DNA of 24,889 nt from JAUZQZ01 sp964492105 (lineage in GTDB: Bacteria; Pseudomonadota; Zetaproteobacteria; Mariprofundales; Mariprofundaceae). The notes below the pieces were generated by a model, which did not search any database, was not told the DNA's origin, and saw only the letters and a program-made list of their open reading frames with translations. The translations under genes and the position numbers were made by a program. This document shows positions 14,721-21,821 of this stretch, one piece after another. Positions within the stretch are counted from its first letter, which is position 1. The number at the start of each line of letters is the position of its first letter. The stretch lies in NCBI GenBank assembly GCA_964492105.1, contig CAZBJB010000021.1, forward strand, positions 1-24,889. Reading direction: 5' to 3'.

Positions 14721-16430
14721 TCATCGCATGCCTGTGTCGATCTTCTGTCGAATGCGATCTGCATGATCGTGCCCCAGGCCGAGGGATTTTCTCCATGCGG
14801 CACGGGCTGCATCCGGCTTTCCGGCTTTCCACAGGATATCACCCAGATGTTCCCGCATGACCGGATCATCGGGAATTTTTTCGACGGCCTTGCGCTGGAA
14901 GGACAATGCCTTGGCATAGTCTCCGCGTTTGTAATGCACCCATGCCAGCGAATCAAGGTAGTAACCGTTACCGGGCCTCTGCTTCAAAGCGCGGAGAATC
15001 AGGCCCGTGGCTTCCTTCAGACGAATGCCCTGTTCGGCATAGAGATAACCGAGAAAATTCAGCGCTTCGATATTATCGGGTTCGATGACGAACAGCCTTT
15101 TGATTTGGCCGGCTGCTTTTGCATATTGCTTCAAACCTTCGAAAGCCGCAGCACGATTAAACAGTAATCGCACTGAAACCCCCGGAAGTCCCAGAGCGGC
15201 TTGTGTGTCCACCAGTAATGTTCGATATTTTTTTTGGCGCAGTAATACGGATGAGAGCAAGGTATAGGCATTCTCTACCTTGGGGTTTTCCCGGATGACG
15301 GTATGAATCCGGGATAGCGCGGCATCGGTTCGTTCGGCTTGTAAATCCATGGTTGCCAACCGTAATTGGGCATCCGTGTAGCTCGCGCTATTGTGTTTGA
15401 TGCTCCGGTAAATCTGTTCCGCCCCGGTTTTTTTACCCATGGCTTCCAGACTGGCGGCCAGATAGAAGCGGATCTTGCTTGAGGCGCGTTTGGCCAGCGC
15501 CTGGCGGAACCGGGCGATGGCATGGCGATAGTCTTTTTGCTGGTAATACAGCAGGCCAAGTGCGGTCAGCAGTTCGGTGTTTCTTCCAATCCTTCGGGAA
15601 ATACCTTCATAAATAGCAATGGCTTCCTTACCGCGTTTCTGTCGCACCAAAAGCCGGCCCAGCGCATTACCTACGCTTAAGTCCCGGGGGTGTCCGGCCA
15701 GAAACTTGCGTAGCACTTCCTCAGCCTCAATGATGTCTTCCTGACGCAGTGCCAGGCGGCTGAGCATTAGTACCGGCGCGGACTGATCGGGTGCTAATTT
15801 GTGCAATGTCGCTAAAGATCGCCTGGCTTTCTCCAGCTGTCCCTGACGTATGTAAAGATCGGCATCAACAGGATATAACCGGATGCTCGCGCCGAATTTG
15901 ATACCCTCATGAATCAGTCGATGCGCTTCGTCAAACTGTCCTTCTTTCTCCATCAGGCGTATCAGCATCATACGTGGCGTCAAAGCGCCGGGATTCTTCC
16001 GTAACACTTGTTTCAGTACGCCAATGGCGTCCGATCGTTTGCCATCCACGGTCAGAATCCGGGCATAAAGGATCCGAATTTTTGTCACGCTTGTCAGCGA
16101 CAGGCCATGCATGCCCAGGAGCACAGCCACCTGTTTCCCTGCTTCCTGCGTATGTCCATTCCGTAACAACAGTTCCACCAGCTGAATACGTGGAGAAACG
16201 GCCGACTTATCCTTGCTGACCAACGCCTCAAGAAATCTAATGGCCAACGCGGGATCATTATTCTGTAGCGCATCTTCAGCCGCCAGATACAGAAAACCGG
16301 TATTCATCTCGGATATGGGTGTTTGTATCCGAACGGGTTTTTTGGAAGCGGCGGGTGTCGGAAACGGCATGCCCACCGTGCATGAAACGAGAAAGATGCC
16401 GCTTATGAGGATCAGTGTGCGTGTAGTCAT
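14721..16430 (-). CDS. TPR-repeat lipoprotein
   Basis: Predicted lipoprotein of 569 residues. It starts MTTRTLILISGIFLVSC with lipidated Cys17, followed by a Pro-rich linker and then TPR repeats nearly to the end. Clear TPR units are SDAIGVLKQVLRKNPGAL, EEVLRKFLAGHPRDLSVGNAL, YRHAIARFRQALAKRAS and the last pair YAKALSFQRKAVEKIPDDPVMREHLGDILWKAG. Proteins like this, often annotated only as tetratricopeptide repeat protein, commonly sit upstream of lolB-ispE. The role is probably scaffolding in the envelope, which is an inference. The start was chosen for the signal peptide; a longer frame exists but would overlap the upstream gene. It follows the JAMM gene after 7 bp. Confidence 0.88.
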   Translation of the reverse strand: MTTRTLILISGIFLVSCTVGMPFPTPAASKKPVRIQTPISEMNTGFLYLAAEDALQNNDPALAIRFLEALVSKDKSAVSPRIQLVELLLRNGHTQEAGKQVAVLLGMHGLSLTSVTKIRILYARILTVDGKRSDAIGVLKQVLRKNPGALTPRMMLIRLMEKEGQFDEAHRLIHEGIKFGASIRLYPVDADLYIRQGQLEKARRSLATLHKLAPDQSAPVLMLSRLALRQEDIIEAEEVLRKFLAGHPRDLSVGNALGRLLVRQKRGKEAIAIYEGISRRIGRNTELLTALGLLYYQQKDYRHAIARFRQALAKRASSKIRFYLAASLEAMGKKTGAEQIYRSIKHNSASYTDAQLRLATMDLQAERTDAALSRIHTVIRENPKVENAYTLLSSVLLRQKKYRTLLVDTQAALGLPGVSVRLLFNRAAAFEGLKQYAKAAGQIKRLFVIEPDNIEALNFLGYLYAEQGIRLKEATGLILRALKQRPGNGYYLDSLAWVHYKRGDYAKALSFQRKAVEKIPDDPVMREHLGDILWKAGKPDAARAAWRKSLGLGHDHADRIRQKIDTGMR

Positions 16431-16437
16431 ATTGTAG

Positions 16438-16980
16438 TCATGCGGATTGGCCCCTCTCGGCACGCCAGTCCCGTACGGTGACCGTCCGGAATTGGTTTCC
16501 TTTCGCGTTTAATGTCCAGCATTGCGTATCCGTGGCATGTCCCTGACAGGTGCTGACGATGATGTAGGCAAAACCGTCCCATGCATTGGCAAGATCGCTC
16601 GGCGAAGGTTTGGCCGGGCAGTCCGGGTGACTGTGATAGATACCAATGATTTCACGGCCCGTTCCACGCAACTCACGATCCACCATCCGGTATGCTTCCG
16701 GATCCAGCATAAAGCGATCTGCGGATCTTTCGGTATTGAGGTTGGATACCTCGCGCCCTTCGTCAATGTACCAGCCTTTATCCGCTCGTTGGCCCAACAG
16801 CAAGCCGCAGGCCTCCTTCGGATAGTGGCGTTCCGCGGCGGTGTGTATATTCTGTATAGCGGCGCTCCGCATCAGACACAATTGCTCCGCTGGCGATGCA
16901 TCCAGGACATCAAGATAGGCATGGCTGCGGAATCGATCGGGCATGACACGTTCGGTGACGGAGCGTTCATGTTCCTGCAT
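16438..16980 (-). CDS. JAMM/MPN (Mov34-type) metallopeptidase-like protein
   Basis: Single-domain JAMM protein of 180 residues. From the chosen ATG the zinc motif is complete: E56 (KEACGLLLG), H116 and H118 (GIYHSHPD), S126 and D129 (PSPSD), matching E-x(n)-HSHPx6SxxD. Bacterial JAMM proteins include enzymes cutting ubiquitin-like sulfur carriers (ThiS/CysO type) or peptide/isopeptide bonds. No sulfur-carrier or E1-like gene is in the window, so the substrate is open. The ATG at 16980 is preceded by AAGGGG; the frame runs open 32 codons further with basic, low-complexity residues, which I take as non-coding. It overlaps none of its neighbours and precedes the TPR gene by 7 bp, suggesting one transcript. 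Confidence 0.88.
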   Translation of the reverse strand: MQEHERSVTERVMPDRFRSHAYLDVLDASPAEQLCLMRSAAIQNIHTAAERHYPKEACGLLLGQRADKGWYIDEGREVSNLNTERSADRFMLDPEAYRMVDRELRGTGREIIGIYHSHPDCPAKPSPSDLANAWDGFAYIIVSTCQGHATDTQCWTLNAKGNQFRTVTVRDWRAERGQSA

Positions 16981-17140
16981 TTTCTTCCCCTTCAGGCGAG
17001 TTCCGGCGGGCGTGCGGCTGCGTTGTACTCGTTTTGATTGACCATGACCAGCCCTGCCTCGCGCGCGGTGCCACACATCCCGTCAGAAATTACTGATGGT
17101 TCGCGGGTATACGGGACGCAACACTAGCGTGTGGCGTTCG

Positions 17141-17175
17141 CTTGCCAAGATATACGGCATATCATGTCGGGCAAG
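17141..17175. other. Nested hairpin between JAMM gene and miniature element copy 3
   Basis: Outer stem CTTGCC with GGCAAG and inner stem GATAT with ATATC are nested within 35 bp. It lies in the 451-bp gap upstream of the JAMM gene and downstream of the membrane-protein operon. No T-run follows on either strand, so I do not call it a terminator. Apart from this and the miniature element at 17216, I see nothing in 16981-17431. Confidence 0.3.
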
Positions 17176-17215
17176 GATGAAGTGGAGGTGAAAAATAAAA
17201 CGGATGCATATCGTG

Positions 17216-17376
17216 GAGCCTCTTGCAAAACTCTGGGTGAATGAGCGGCAATCCCACTTTGAGACCATTTTCGGGATTGAATAAGCTGCATGGTGGTTCC
17301 ATGGAGCGAAATTCAAGCTCGGAAATGGGCCGAAGTGGGGAAGCCGATCACCGCTCATGAGTTTTGCAAGAGGCTC
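17216..17376 (+). mobile_element. 161-bp miniature inverted-repeat element, copy 3
   Basis: Both 18-bp ends are perfect (GAGCCTCTTGCAAAACTC and its complement). The flanks CGTG (17212-17215 and 17377-17380) form an exact 4-bp target duplication different from that of copy 1. Same orientation as copy 1, from which it differs at about 14 of 161 positions by eye. It lies 55 bp after the stop of the membrane protein gene. Confidence 0.87.
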
Positions 17377-17431
17377 CGTGGTCAAATAATAAGCCGTGTA
17401 ACGGCGCTACGGCACGGATGGAACGTACGGG

Positions 17432-18736
17432 TCAAAACGCAGAGGCGCCGAGACTTGCGAGTGTTTGTGTATATGTCCGTCCGGCGGCGATCAGGTTGGC
17501 TTCCAGCAGCAGGAATGATGCAACGAACAGGATGCCGGCGGGATACGTAAACCATTCCGGCCATACGACCGCAGCCGAAAGCAATAGCAGTGCCGACACA
17601 TGGACAAGCATCTGGCGGCGTGCGCGGCGATCCGGAATGATTTCCTTTACCGTTGGAAGCCCGGCCTGGTTCATGTATCGGCTTTGCAGATGAAACCAAA
17701 TCAGGAAGGGTACGACTTTGTAGAGCATACCATTGATCACCGATACGGCGAATCCGGCAATATATGTGGTTCCGATCAGTAAATCGTACGGTGACCACAC
17801 GGTTGGATCCGGCAGAAACTGACCGGCGATCCAGAAAAAAATGCTTGCGAGAAGGGCAAGCATGCCAATACGCCAGAAGTCCATGGTCACGTTGGGACGG
17901 TGCCTGCGTCTGTGGCTAAGCAAATAAAGCGTTGTGATGGCGAAGCAAATAAACATCGCCGCCATGCATAAGCCGAGCAGTGTGAGGAGCCAGCCGGGCA
18001 TGGCCAGCAGGCAGGCGCCAGTCCATAATATCAAAACGATGAGCATCGATTCACTCAGCCAGCGCCGCATCCATGCGGGATAGGGTGGTGTCAGCTGGAA
18101 CATCGGGACAACTTCATAGGCGATGCTGAGGATCAGCAAGCCTACCCAGCCGATCAACGCCCAGGCCAGATGTATGTTTGCCCATGAATGGGCCATAGGT
18201 GTTTGAAACTGCCAGATATGTTCCACACCAATTCTCAGACCCAGGGTGAGAGTCATTGCCAGGGAGAAAACAGCCAGACGCATCCCGATCACGGTTGAAC
18301 TGCGCACCATGGCCCGTGCCAGGCTCCATGTCATGGTAGCCAAAAATAATACCAGTGCCATGGCCAGCATAAGCAGGGCAAGCCGCATGAGGCCTGTATG
18401 GTCAAACCAGAAGCCACCACCCAGAGCCGCAACACCCAGACATAACAGTGAATGGATCGCGGTACTGACCAGATGAGGGCGCCATGTCGGAGATCCGGCG
18501 ACGACCGGCATCATTTGCAGCATAGCGCCCATCATGGCCATCGTGATGAAACCCAGTGTTACAAGATGGGTCAGCGCCATGGTTTCAGGTGTCCAGCGCA
18601 TGGACAGGATATCGGGGCCGGAGACGATGAGAACAATAGCCGCCGCGAGTCCGAAAAGCGGTGCGCTGAGAAAGAAACGGAGCGGTACAGATATCGGTGG
18701 TGCCTGCTCCAGAACCAGGCCGGGGGCGCGTCTCAT
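17432..18736 (-). CDS. Polytopic membrane protein, NnrS/heme-copper-like
   Basis: Integral inner-membrane protein of 434 residues with about twelve hydrophobic helices. Conserved-looking histidines lie at helix ends: THLVTLGF, AHSWANIHLAWALIGW and FLIWFHLQSRYM, and MLYKVVPFLIWFH recalls the NnrS and heme-copper oxidase subunit I groups. I cannot place it more exactly. It follows DUF2249 by 12 bp and the hemerythrin gene before that, so the three form one operon. Such trios are found in denitrifying or NO-exposed proteobacteria (general knowledge), pointing to NO or O2 handling. The ATG at 18736 has no strong ribosome site, which fits translational coupling to DUF2249. Confidence 0.72.
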   Translation of the reverse strand: MRRAPGLVLEQAPPISVPLRFFLSAPLFGLAAAIVLIVSGPDILSMRWTPETMALTHLVTLGFITMAMMGAMLQMMPVVAGSPTWRPHLVSTAIHSLLCLGVAALGGGFWFDHTGLMRLALLMLAMALVLFLATMTWSLARAMVRSSTVIGMRLAVFSLAMTLTLGLRIGVEHIWQFQTPMAHSWANIHLAWALIGWVGLLILSIAYEVVPMFQLTPPYPAWMRRWLSESMLIVLILWTGACLLAMPGWLLTLLGLCMAAMFICFAITTLYLLSHRRRHRPNVTMDFWRIGMLALLASIFFWIAGQFLPDPTVWSPYDLLIGTTYIAGFAVSVINGMLYKVVPFLIWFHLQSRYMNQAGLPTVKEIIPDRRARRQMLVHVSALLLLSAAVVWPEWFTYPAGILFVASFLLLEANLIAAGRTYTQTLASLGASAF

Positions 18737-18748
18737 CAGGAACGGGAA

Positions 18749-19036
18749 TTAACCCGAACGATCCAACGAATCGCCCTGCATGGCGGCCTGCACGAGATCA
18801 CGCGCCATCTTGTCCTGAGCAGGCCAGATGAACAATTCAAAAGCGCTGTGCCGCCCCAGCCGGATGGTATAGGAAAACCTTTCTCGCTCCAGAATATCGT
18901 AGAGGGGGAATGGTTCGCGGTGTATCCATACTTTCAAATAGCAGCCCTGCTCAAGGGCATCCATGGCCGAAAGAATGTATTCCATCGGTTCCGGTGGTTC
19001 GAGTTGGCTGACATCAAGACACTGTTCCGGATTCAT
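18749..19036 (-). CDS. DUF2249 domain protein
   Basis: Small cytoplasmic protein of 95 residues. LDVSQLEPPEPMEYILSAMDALEQGCYLKVWIHREPFPLYDILERERFSY has the DUF2249 pattern: a D-x-R/S-x-L-x-PPEPM start, then L/V-H-REP-PLY-IL. The fold is TusA/SirA-like, but the conserved cysteine of TusA is not present in that position, so sulfur transfer is not implied. DUF2249 proteins occur with hemerythrins and nitric-oxide-related genes. It begins 6 bp after the hemerythrin stop and ends 12 bp before the membrane protein gene. Confidence 0.85.
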   Translation of the reverse strand: MNPEQCLDVSQLEPPEPMEYILSAMDALEQGCYLKVWIHREPFPLYDILERERFSYTIRLGRHSAFELFIWPAQDKMARDLVQAAMQGDSLDRSG

Positions 19037-19042
19037 GATGAA

Positions 19043-19489
19043 TCAGTGTTCTCCATCCTGGGCAATGAATTGCGCCATGATATTGTTTTGCTCACCGGCA
19101 AGTATCTGGTCGGCCATGGCGTAGAGGATCGTTTCTTCCTTGAGATTATGCTGCTGGATCAGCATCAGCAAGGTATCCGCCAGTCCCAGACAGCGTTCGG
19201 CCTGCCGCCTGGTTATATCTTCCTTAATTTCGCTGAACAGTCGGCGCATATTTTCGTGTTCTCCGCGCATCACCTGAACGGGTCCCATACCCGTTCCCGT
19301 CTTCTGCTCCATGGCAGGGAAAAGTACTTTTTCTTCCTTACCCAGGTGACGTTCCATACTGGCCACAAAGTCAGCAAAAAGGTTGCCCGCATCATTCCAG
19401 TGACACTGTTCCACCGATTCCTCGAATACATCGATCAGTCCATCACAAGCGCGATGCTCGCGAGTAAGTGCGGTACTGATATTTTCCAT
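19043..19489 (-). CDS. Hemerythrin-domain protein
   Basis: Four-helix bundle of 148 residues with a predicted non-heme di-iron site. Ligands in expected spacing are H12 (REHRACDG), H48 and E52 (HLGKEE), H78 (GEHENMR), and H114 and E118 (HNLKEE). Such proteins bind O2 or NO or act in repair of iron-sulfur damage (RIC/ScdA-like), but the ScdA N-terminal domain is missing. I chose the ATG at 19489 because AGGAG stands 6 bases upstream; the frame is open 29 codons further with no family similarity. First gene of the operon with DUF2249 and the membrane protein. The gap upstream holds a miniature element derivative. Confidence 0.88.
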   Translation of the reverse strand: MENISTALTREHRACDGLIDVFEESVEQCHWNDAGNLFADFVASMERHLGKEEKVLFPAMEQKTGTGMGPVQVMRGEHENMRRLFSEIKEDITRRQAERCLGLADTLLMLIQQHNLKEETILYAMADQILAGEQNNIMAQFIAQDGEH

Positions 19490-19621
19490 ACATGGCTCCT
19501 GGCCCGCACGATTCATGAATACCGTCGCGCCAACGTCCGGCGCAAACCCTGAAAGCTGAAGGCCGACATCAATCATGACGGCGATTCATGAAGCAATAAC
19601 AGGCAAAATAATATACATTAC

Positions 19622-19695
19622 GAGCCTCTTGCAAAACTCTGGGTGGACTCAAAGCGGGGAAGCAGATCGCCGCTCACGGGTGTTGCAAGAGGCTC
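19622..19695 (+). mobile_element. 74-bp deletion derivative of the miniature element
   Basis: It keeps the perfect left end GAGCCTCTTGCAAAACTC and a right end with one change (TGTTGCAAGAGGCTC), but the middle 87 bp or so of the 161-bp form are gone. Flanks are TTAC (19618-19621) and GTAC (19696-19699), three of four alike, which could be a decayed target duplication. It lies between hpnA and the hemerythrin operon. Confidence 0.75.
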
Positions 19696-19724
19696 GTACT
19701 TTCTAACCGACATGTTCATGGTTG

Positions 19725-19766
19725 CCTTGATGTGTATCAAGGGGGGAAATGTGCGCCTCCCCTTTT
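19725..19766 (+). terminator. Two overlapping hairpins with a T-rich tail
   Basis: CCTTGAT with ATCAAGG (19725-19742) and AAGGGG with CCCCTT (19739-19764) overlap, so only one can form at a time. The second is followed by TTTTATTA on the plus strand, the form of an intrinsic terminator in that direction. No plus-strand gene runs into it, so its use is unclear. On the minus strand, where hpnA ends at 19768, there is a hairpin but no U-run. Confidence 0.35.
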
Positions 19767-19767
19767 A

Positions 19768-20757
19768 TTACAGATCAGCGTGACTGCGGAACCAGGCTAT
19801 GGCATCGCGCAGGGCTTCGGTGGCGGGACGGTGCGTGTAACCCAGTTCCCGTTCGGCTTTGGCGGAAGAGTAAAACATGTGTTTTTTGGCCATGCGTACG
19901 CCATCCACGGTCATGATGGGTTGAGTCGCGCCCGAGATGCGGGCGAGACCCTGCGCGATCCAGGCAAGGGGCAAGACCACATGATGGGGCAAACGAATGT
20001 GCGGAGGCTGATGATTCGTGATGGTTGCAACTTGTGACAGGATCTCCTTCAAACTCATATTGTCTCCGCCGAGGATATAACGTTCTCCAATCATTCCTTT
20101 GTCCAGTGCCAGCAGGTGTCCCGTTGCCACGTCGTCCACATGCACGATATTGAGCCCCGTATCGACATAGGCGGGCATACGCTCGCGCGCGGCATTGAGG
20201 ATCATTTTTCCGGTAGGCGTCGGTTTGATGTCGCGCGGCCCCACCGGCGTGGACGGATTAACGATGACAGCGGGGAGTTTTTCCTGTTCCACCAGATCGT
20301 GCACAACCTTCTCAGCCATGAATTTCGACCGTTTGTAATGGCCAATCATGTTATCAAGGCAGGATGGCGTTTCTTCATTGGCGGACGTACTATCCTGACG
20401 GAGCCCCAGCGTGGCCACACTGCTTGTATAGACGATGCGTTGCACGCCGACATCCAGTGCAGCCCGCATCATGTTACGCGTGCCATCCACATTGGCAGTA
20501 TACATAGCTTGCGGATGAGGTGCCCAGATACGGTAGTCTGCTGCCGCATGGAAGAGCGTTGAGCAGCCGTCCGCAGCCTGTTTCAATGATGAGATGTTAG
20601 TCAAATCCCCGATGACGGTTTCCACATCCAGGCCCGCAATATTGTCCTTCGGGCTATTGGGGCGCAGCAATGCACGAACGGAAAAGTCGGCATCCAGCAA
20701 TTGGCGCACGATGGCCGAACCAACGAAACCGGAGGCTCCGGTAACCAGCGTAGTCAT
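19768..20757 (-). CDS. hpnA: Hopanoid-associated sugar epimerase HpnA
   Basis: Extended short-chain dehydrogenase of 329 residues, member of the HpnA family found in hopanoid gene clusters; its exact step in side-chain building is not settled to my knowledge. The NAD(P)-binding GASGFVG is at 7-13, the active-site TSS at 111-113 and the catalytic YKRSK at 141-145. RNMMRAALDVGVQRIVYTSSVATLG and VNPSTPVGPRDIKPTPTG are typical of HpnA rather than general UDP-sugar epimerases. It lies downstream of shc and hpnG on the same strand but separated from hpnG by 328 bp that contain repeat debris, so it may need its own promoter. No clear ribosome site precedes the ATG. Confidence 0.92.
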   Translation of the reverse strand: MTTLVTGASGFVGSAIVRQLLDADFSVRALLRPNSPKDNIAGLDVETVIGDLTNISSLKQAADGCSTLFHAAADYRIWAPHPQAMYTANVDGTRNMMRAALDVGVQRIVYTSSVATLGLRQDSTSANEETPSCLDNMIGHYKRSKFMAEKVVHDLVEQEKLPAVIVNPSTPVGPRDIKPTPTGKMILNAARERMPAYVDTGLNIVHVDDVATGHLLALDKGMIGERYILGGDNMSLKEILSQVATITNHQPPHIRLPHHVVLPLAWIAQGLARISGATQPIMTVDGVRMAKKHMFYSSAKAERELGYTHRPATEALRDAIAWFRSHADL

Positions 20758-20941
20758 ACATCAGAGCCAATATGCATGAATCGTCGTGATGATGACGCAG
20801 GGCTCTTGTTCGCAACGGACTCCGGGAACATAGGCCGTTGCCATGCGTACGACCGACCGATGAGGGCTTCGGTACAAACGAAGGAATACGCAAGGAACCG
20901 GTAGCATGTATGCATCATGCGGGTTAGAGCCATTGACCTGA

Positions 20942-20997
20942 GATCCGACATGAACATACGGTGCATGCCGCAACCCTTTGATCCGTCTGGCATTCCG
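20942..20997. repeat. 56-bp palindromic repeat, copy B
   Basis: Partner of 9578-9633 (46 of 56 identical). Substitutions have weakened the central hairpin. Here it lies left of a truncated miniature element end, whereas copy A lies right of one. It is within the 328-bp gap between hpnG and hpnA. I see no gene in 20758-21085. Confidence 0.6.
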
Positions 20998-21035
20998 GGA
21001 AGCCGATCTCCGCGCACGCGTGTTGCAAGAGGATC
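20998..21035 (+). mobile_element. Right-end remnant of the miniature element
   Basis: The segment GGAAGCCGATCTCCGCGCAC and the following GTGTTGCAAGAGGATC align with the last 38 bases of the 161-bp element with several substitutions. The rest of the element is absent. The decayed end and missing half suggest an old copy. Confidence 0.6.
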
Positions 21036-21085
21036 TCCCGGTACGGAACGCAACAGCAAATCAGCATCCACATTTTGATGGAACA

Positions 21086-21805
21086 TCAGGGGGAATGGAA
21101 CAGCGAGTCTGAGTCTTTCGATACAACACGTAACGTATGCGTGGCGGCACGGAAATGCAGCCCCAACCGGATCATGGACGGCCATTGCCACGGCTGGCCG
21201 ATCAATGTGGAAAGAATGTGCCCTGTTTGTATTTGTTTTTTGTCGGAGATCATGTTTACAATGCATGGCGGCAGCGCCTCGTCTGCGGTGTCGGCAATCG
21301 CCCGGATGACCATGAATGGAATCCCGGCCTGGCTGGCAACCTGGCCAATAGCGGCACTTTCCATATCCACGGCAACGGCACCGGAACGGCGCGCCAATTG
21401 TTTTTTCCCTTCTTCGCTCCGGATTACCTTGCTGCTTTCAACAAGCATACCTTCGTGCCAGTCCAATGTGCGGGATAGATGCTCCACCCATCGCTTATGC
21501 CATATTGTATCGGTATAAATCGTGTGGCCATCCTCCGTAAGAATGGTGCGAGGCAGCAACAGTTCGCCTGGGACAGCCTTCTTTGATAATGCCCCCGCAC
21601 ATCCCCAACTGAGCAGGGCTACGGCACCATGCTCCACAAGCACGGTAGCCGCAGTGCGCGCTGCCTGCGGACCGATGCCGGATATGGAGAGCAATGGTTT
21701 TTCAATCTGTCCCGATGGTAAGGGAAGCGATGCTCGCGATATATTCCAATATCGATTCGGCCAACCGGCCAGACATTTCGCCTCGGCGGGAAGCGCCGTG
21801 ACAAT
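21086..21805 (-). CDS. hpnG: Adenosylhopane nucleosidase/phosphorylase HpnG (start unclear)
   Basis: Nucleoside-phosphorylase-fold enzyme that removes adenine from adenosylhopane on the way to ribosylhopane and bacteriohopanetetrol. The family core is complete: LSISGIGPQAARTAA, LLSWGCAGAL and VAVDMESAAIGQVA (the DMES purine/ribose site). The first ATG/GTG/TTG in frame is the TTG at 21694, which would cut off the conserved N-terminus. In-frame sequence upstream, LGIVTALPAEAKCLAGW, is plainly HpnG, so coding must begin near 21805, where only an ATT is available. A GTG overlapping the shc stop (21825) is in another frame and meets TAG after five codons. Either an AUU start is used or there is a one-base change near the start. 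I give the ATT position as a placeholder. Translationally close to shc. Confidence 0.85.
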   Translation of the reverse strand: MVTALPAEAKCLAGWPNRYWNISRASLPLPSGQIEKPLLSISGIGPQAARTAATVLVEHGAVALLSWGCAGALSKKAVPGELLLPRTILTEDGHTIYTDTIWHKRWVEHLSRTLDWHEGMLVESSKVIRSEEGKKQLARRSGAVAVDMESAAIGQVASQAGIPFMVIRAIADTADEALPPCIVNMISDKKQIQTGHILSTLIGQPWQWPSMIRLGLHFRAATHTLRVVSKDSDSLFHSP

Positions 21806-21821
21806 GCCTAGCCTGTATAAT

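Noticed and set aside
20754..21266. 170-codon minus-strand frame between hpnA and hpnG
   Set aside because: It overlaps the 3' part of hpnG in another frame and runs through repeat remnants; composition and sequence look like no protein.
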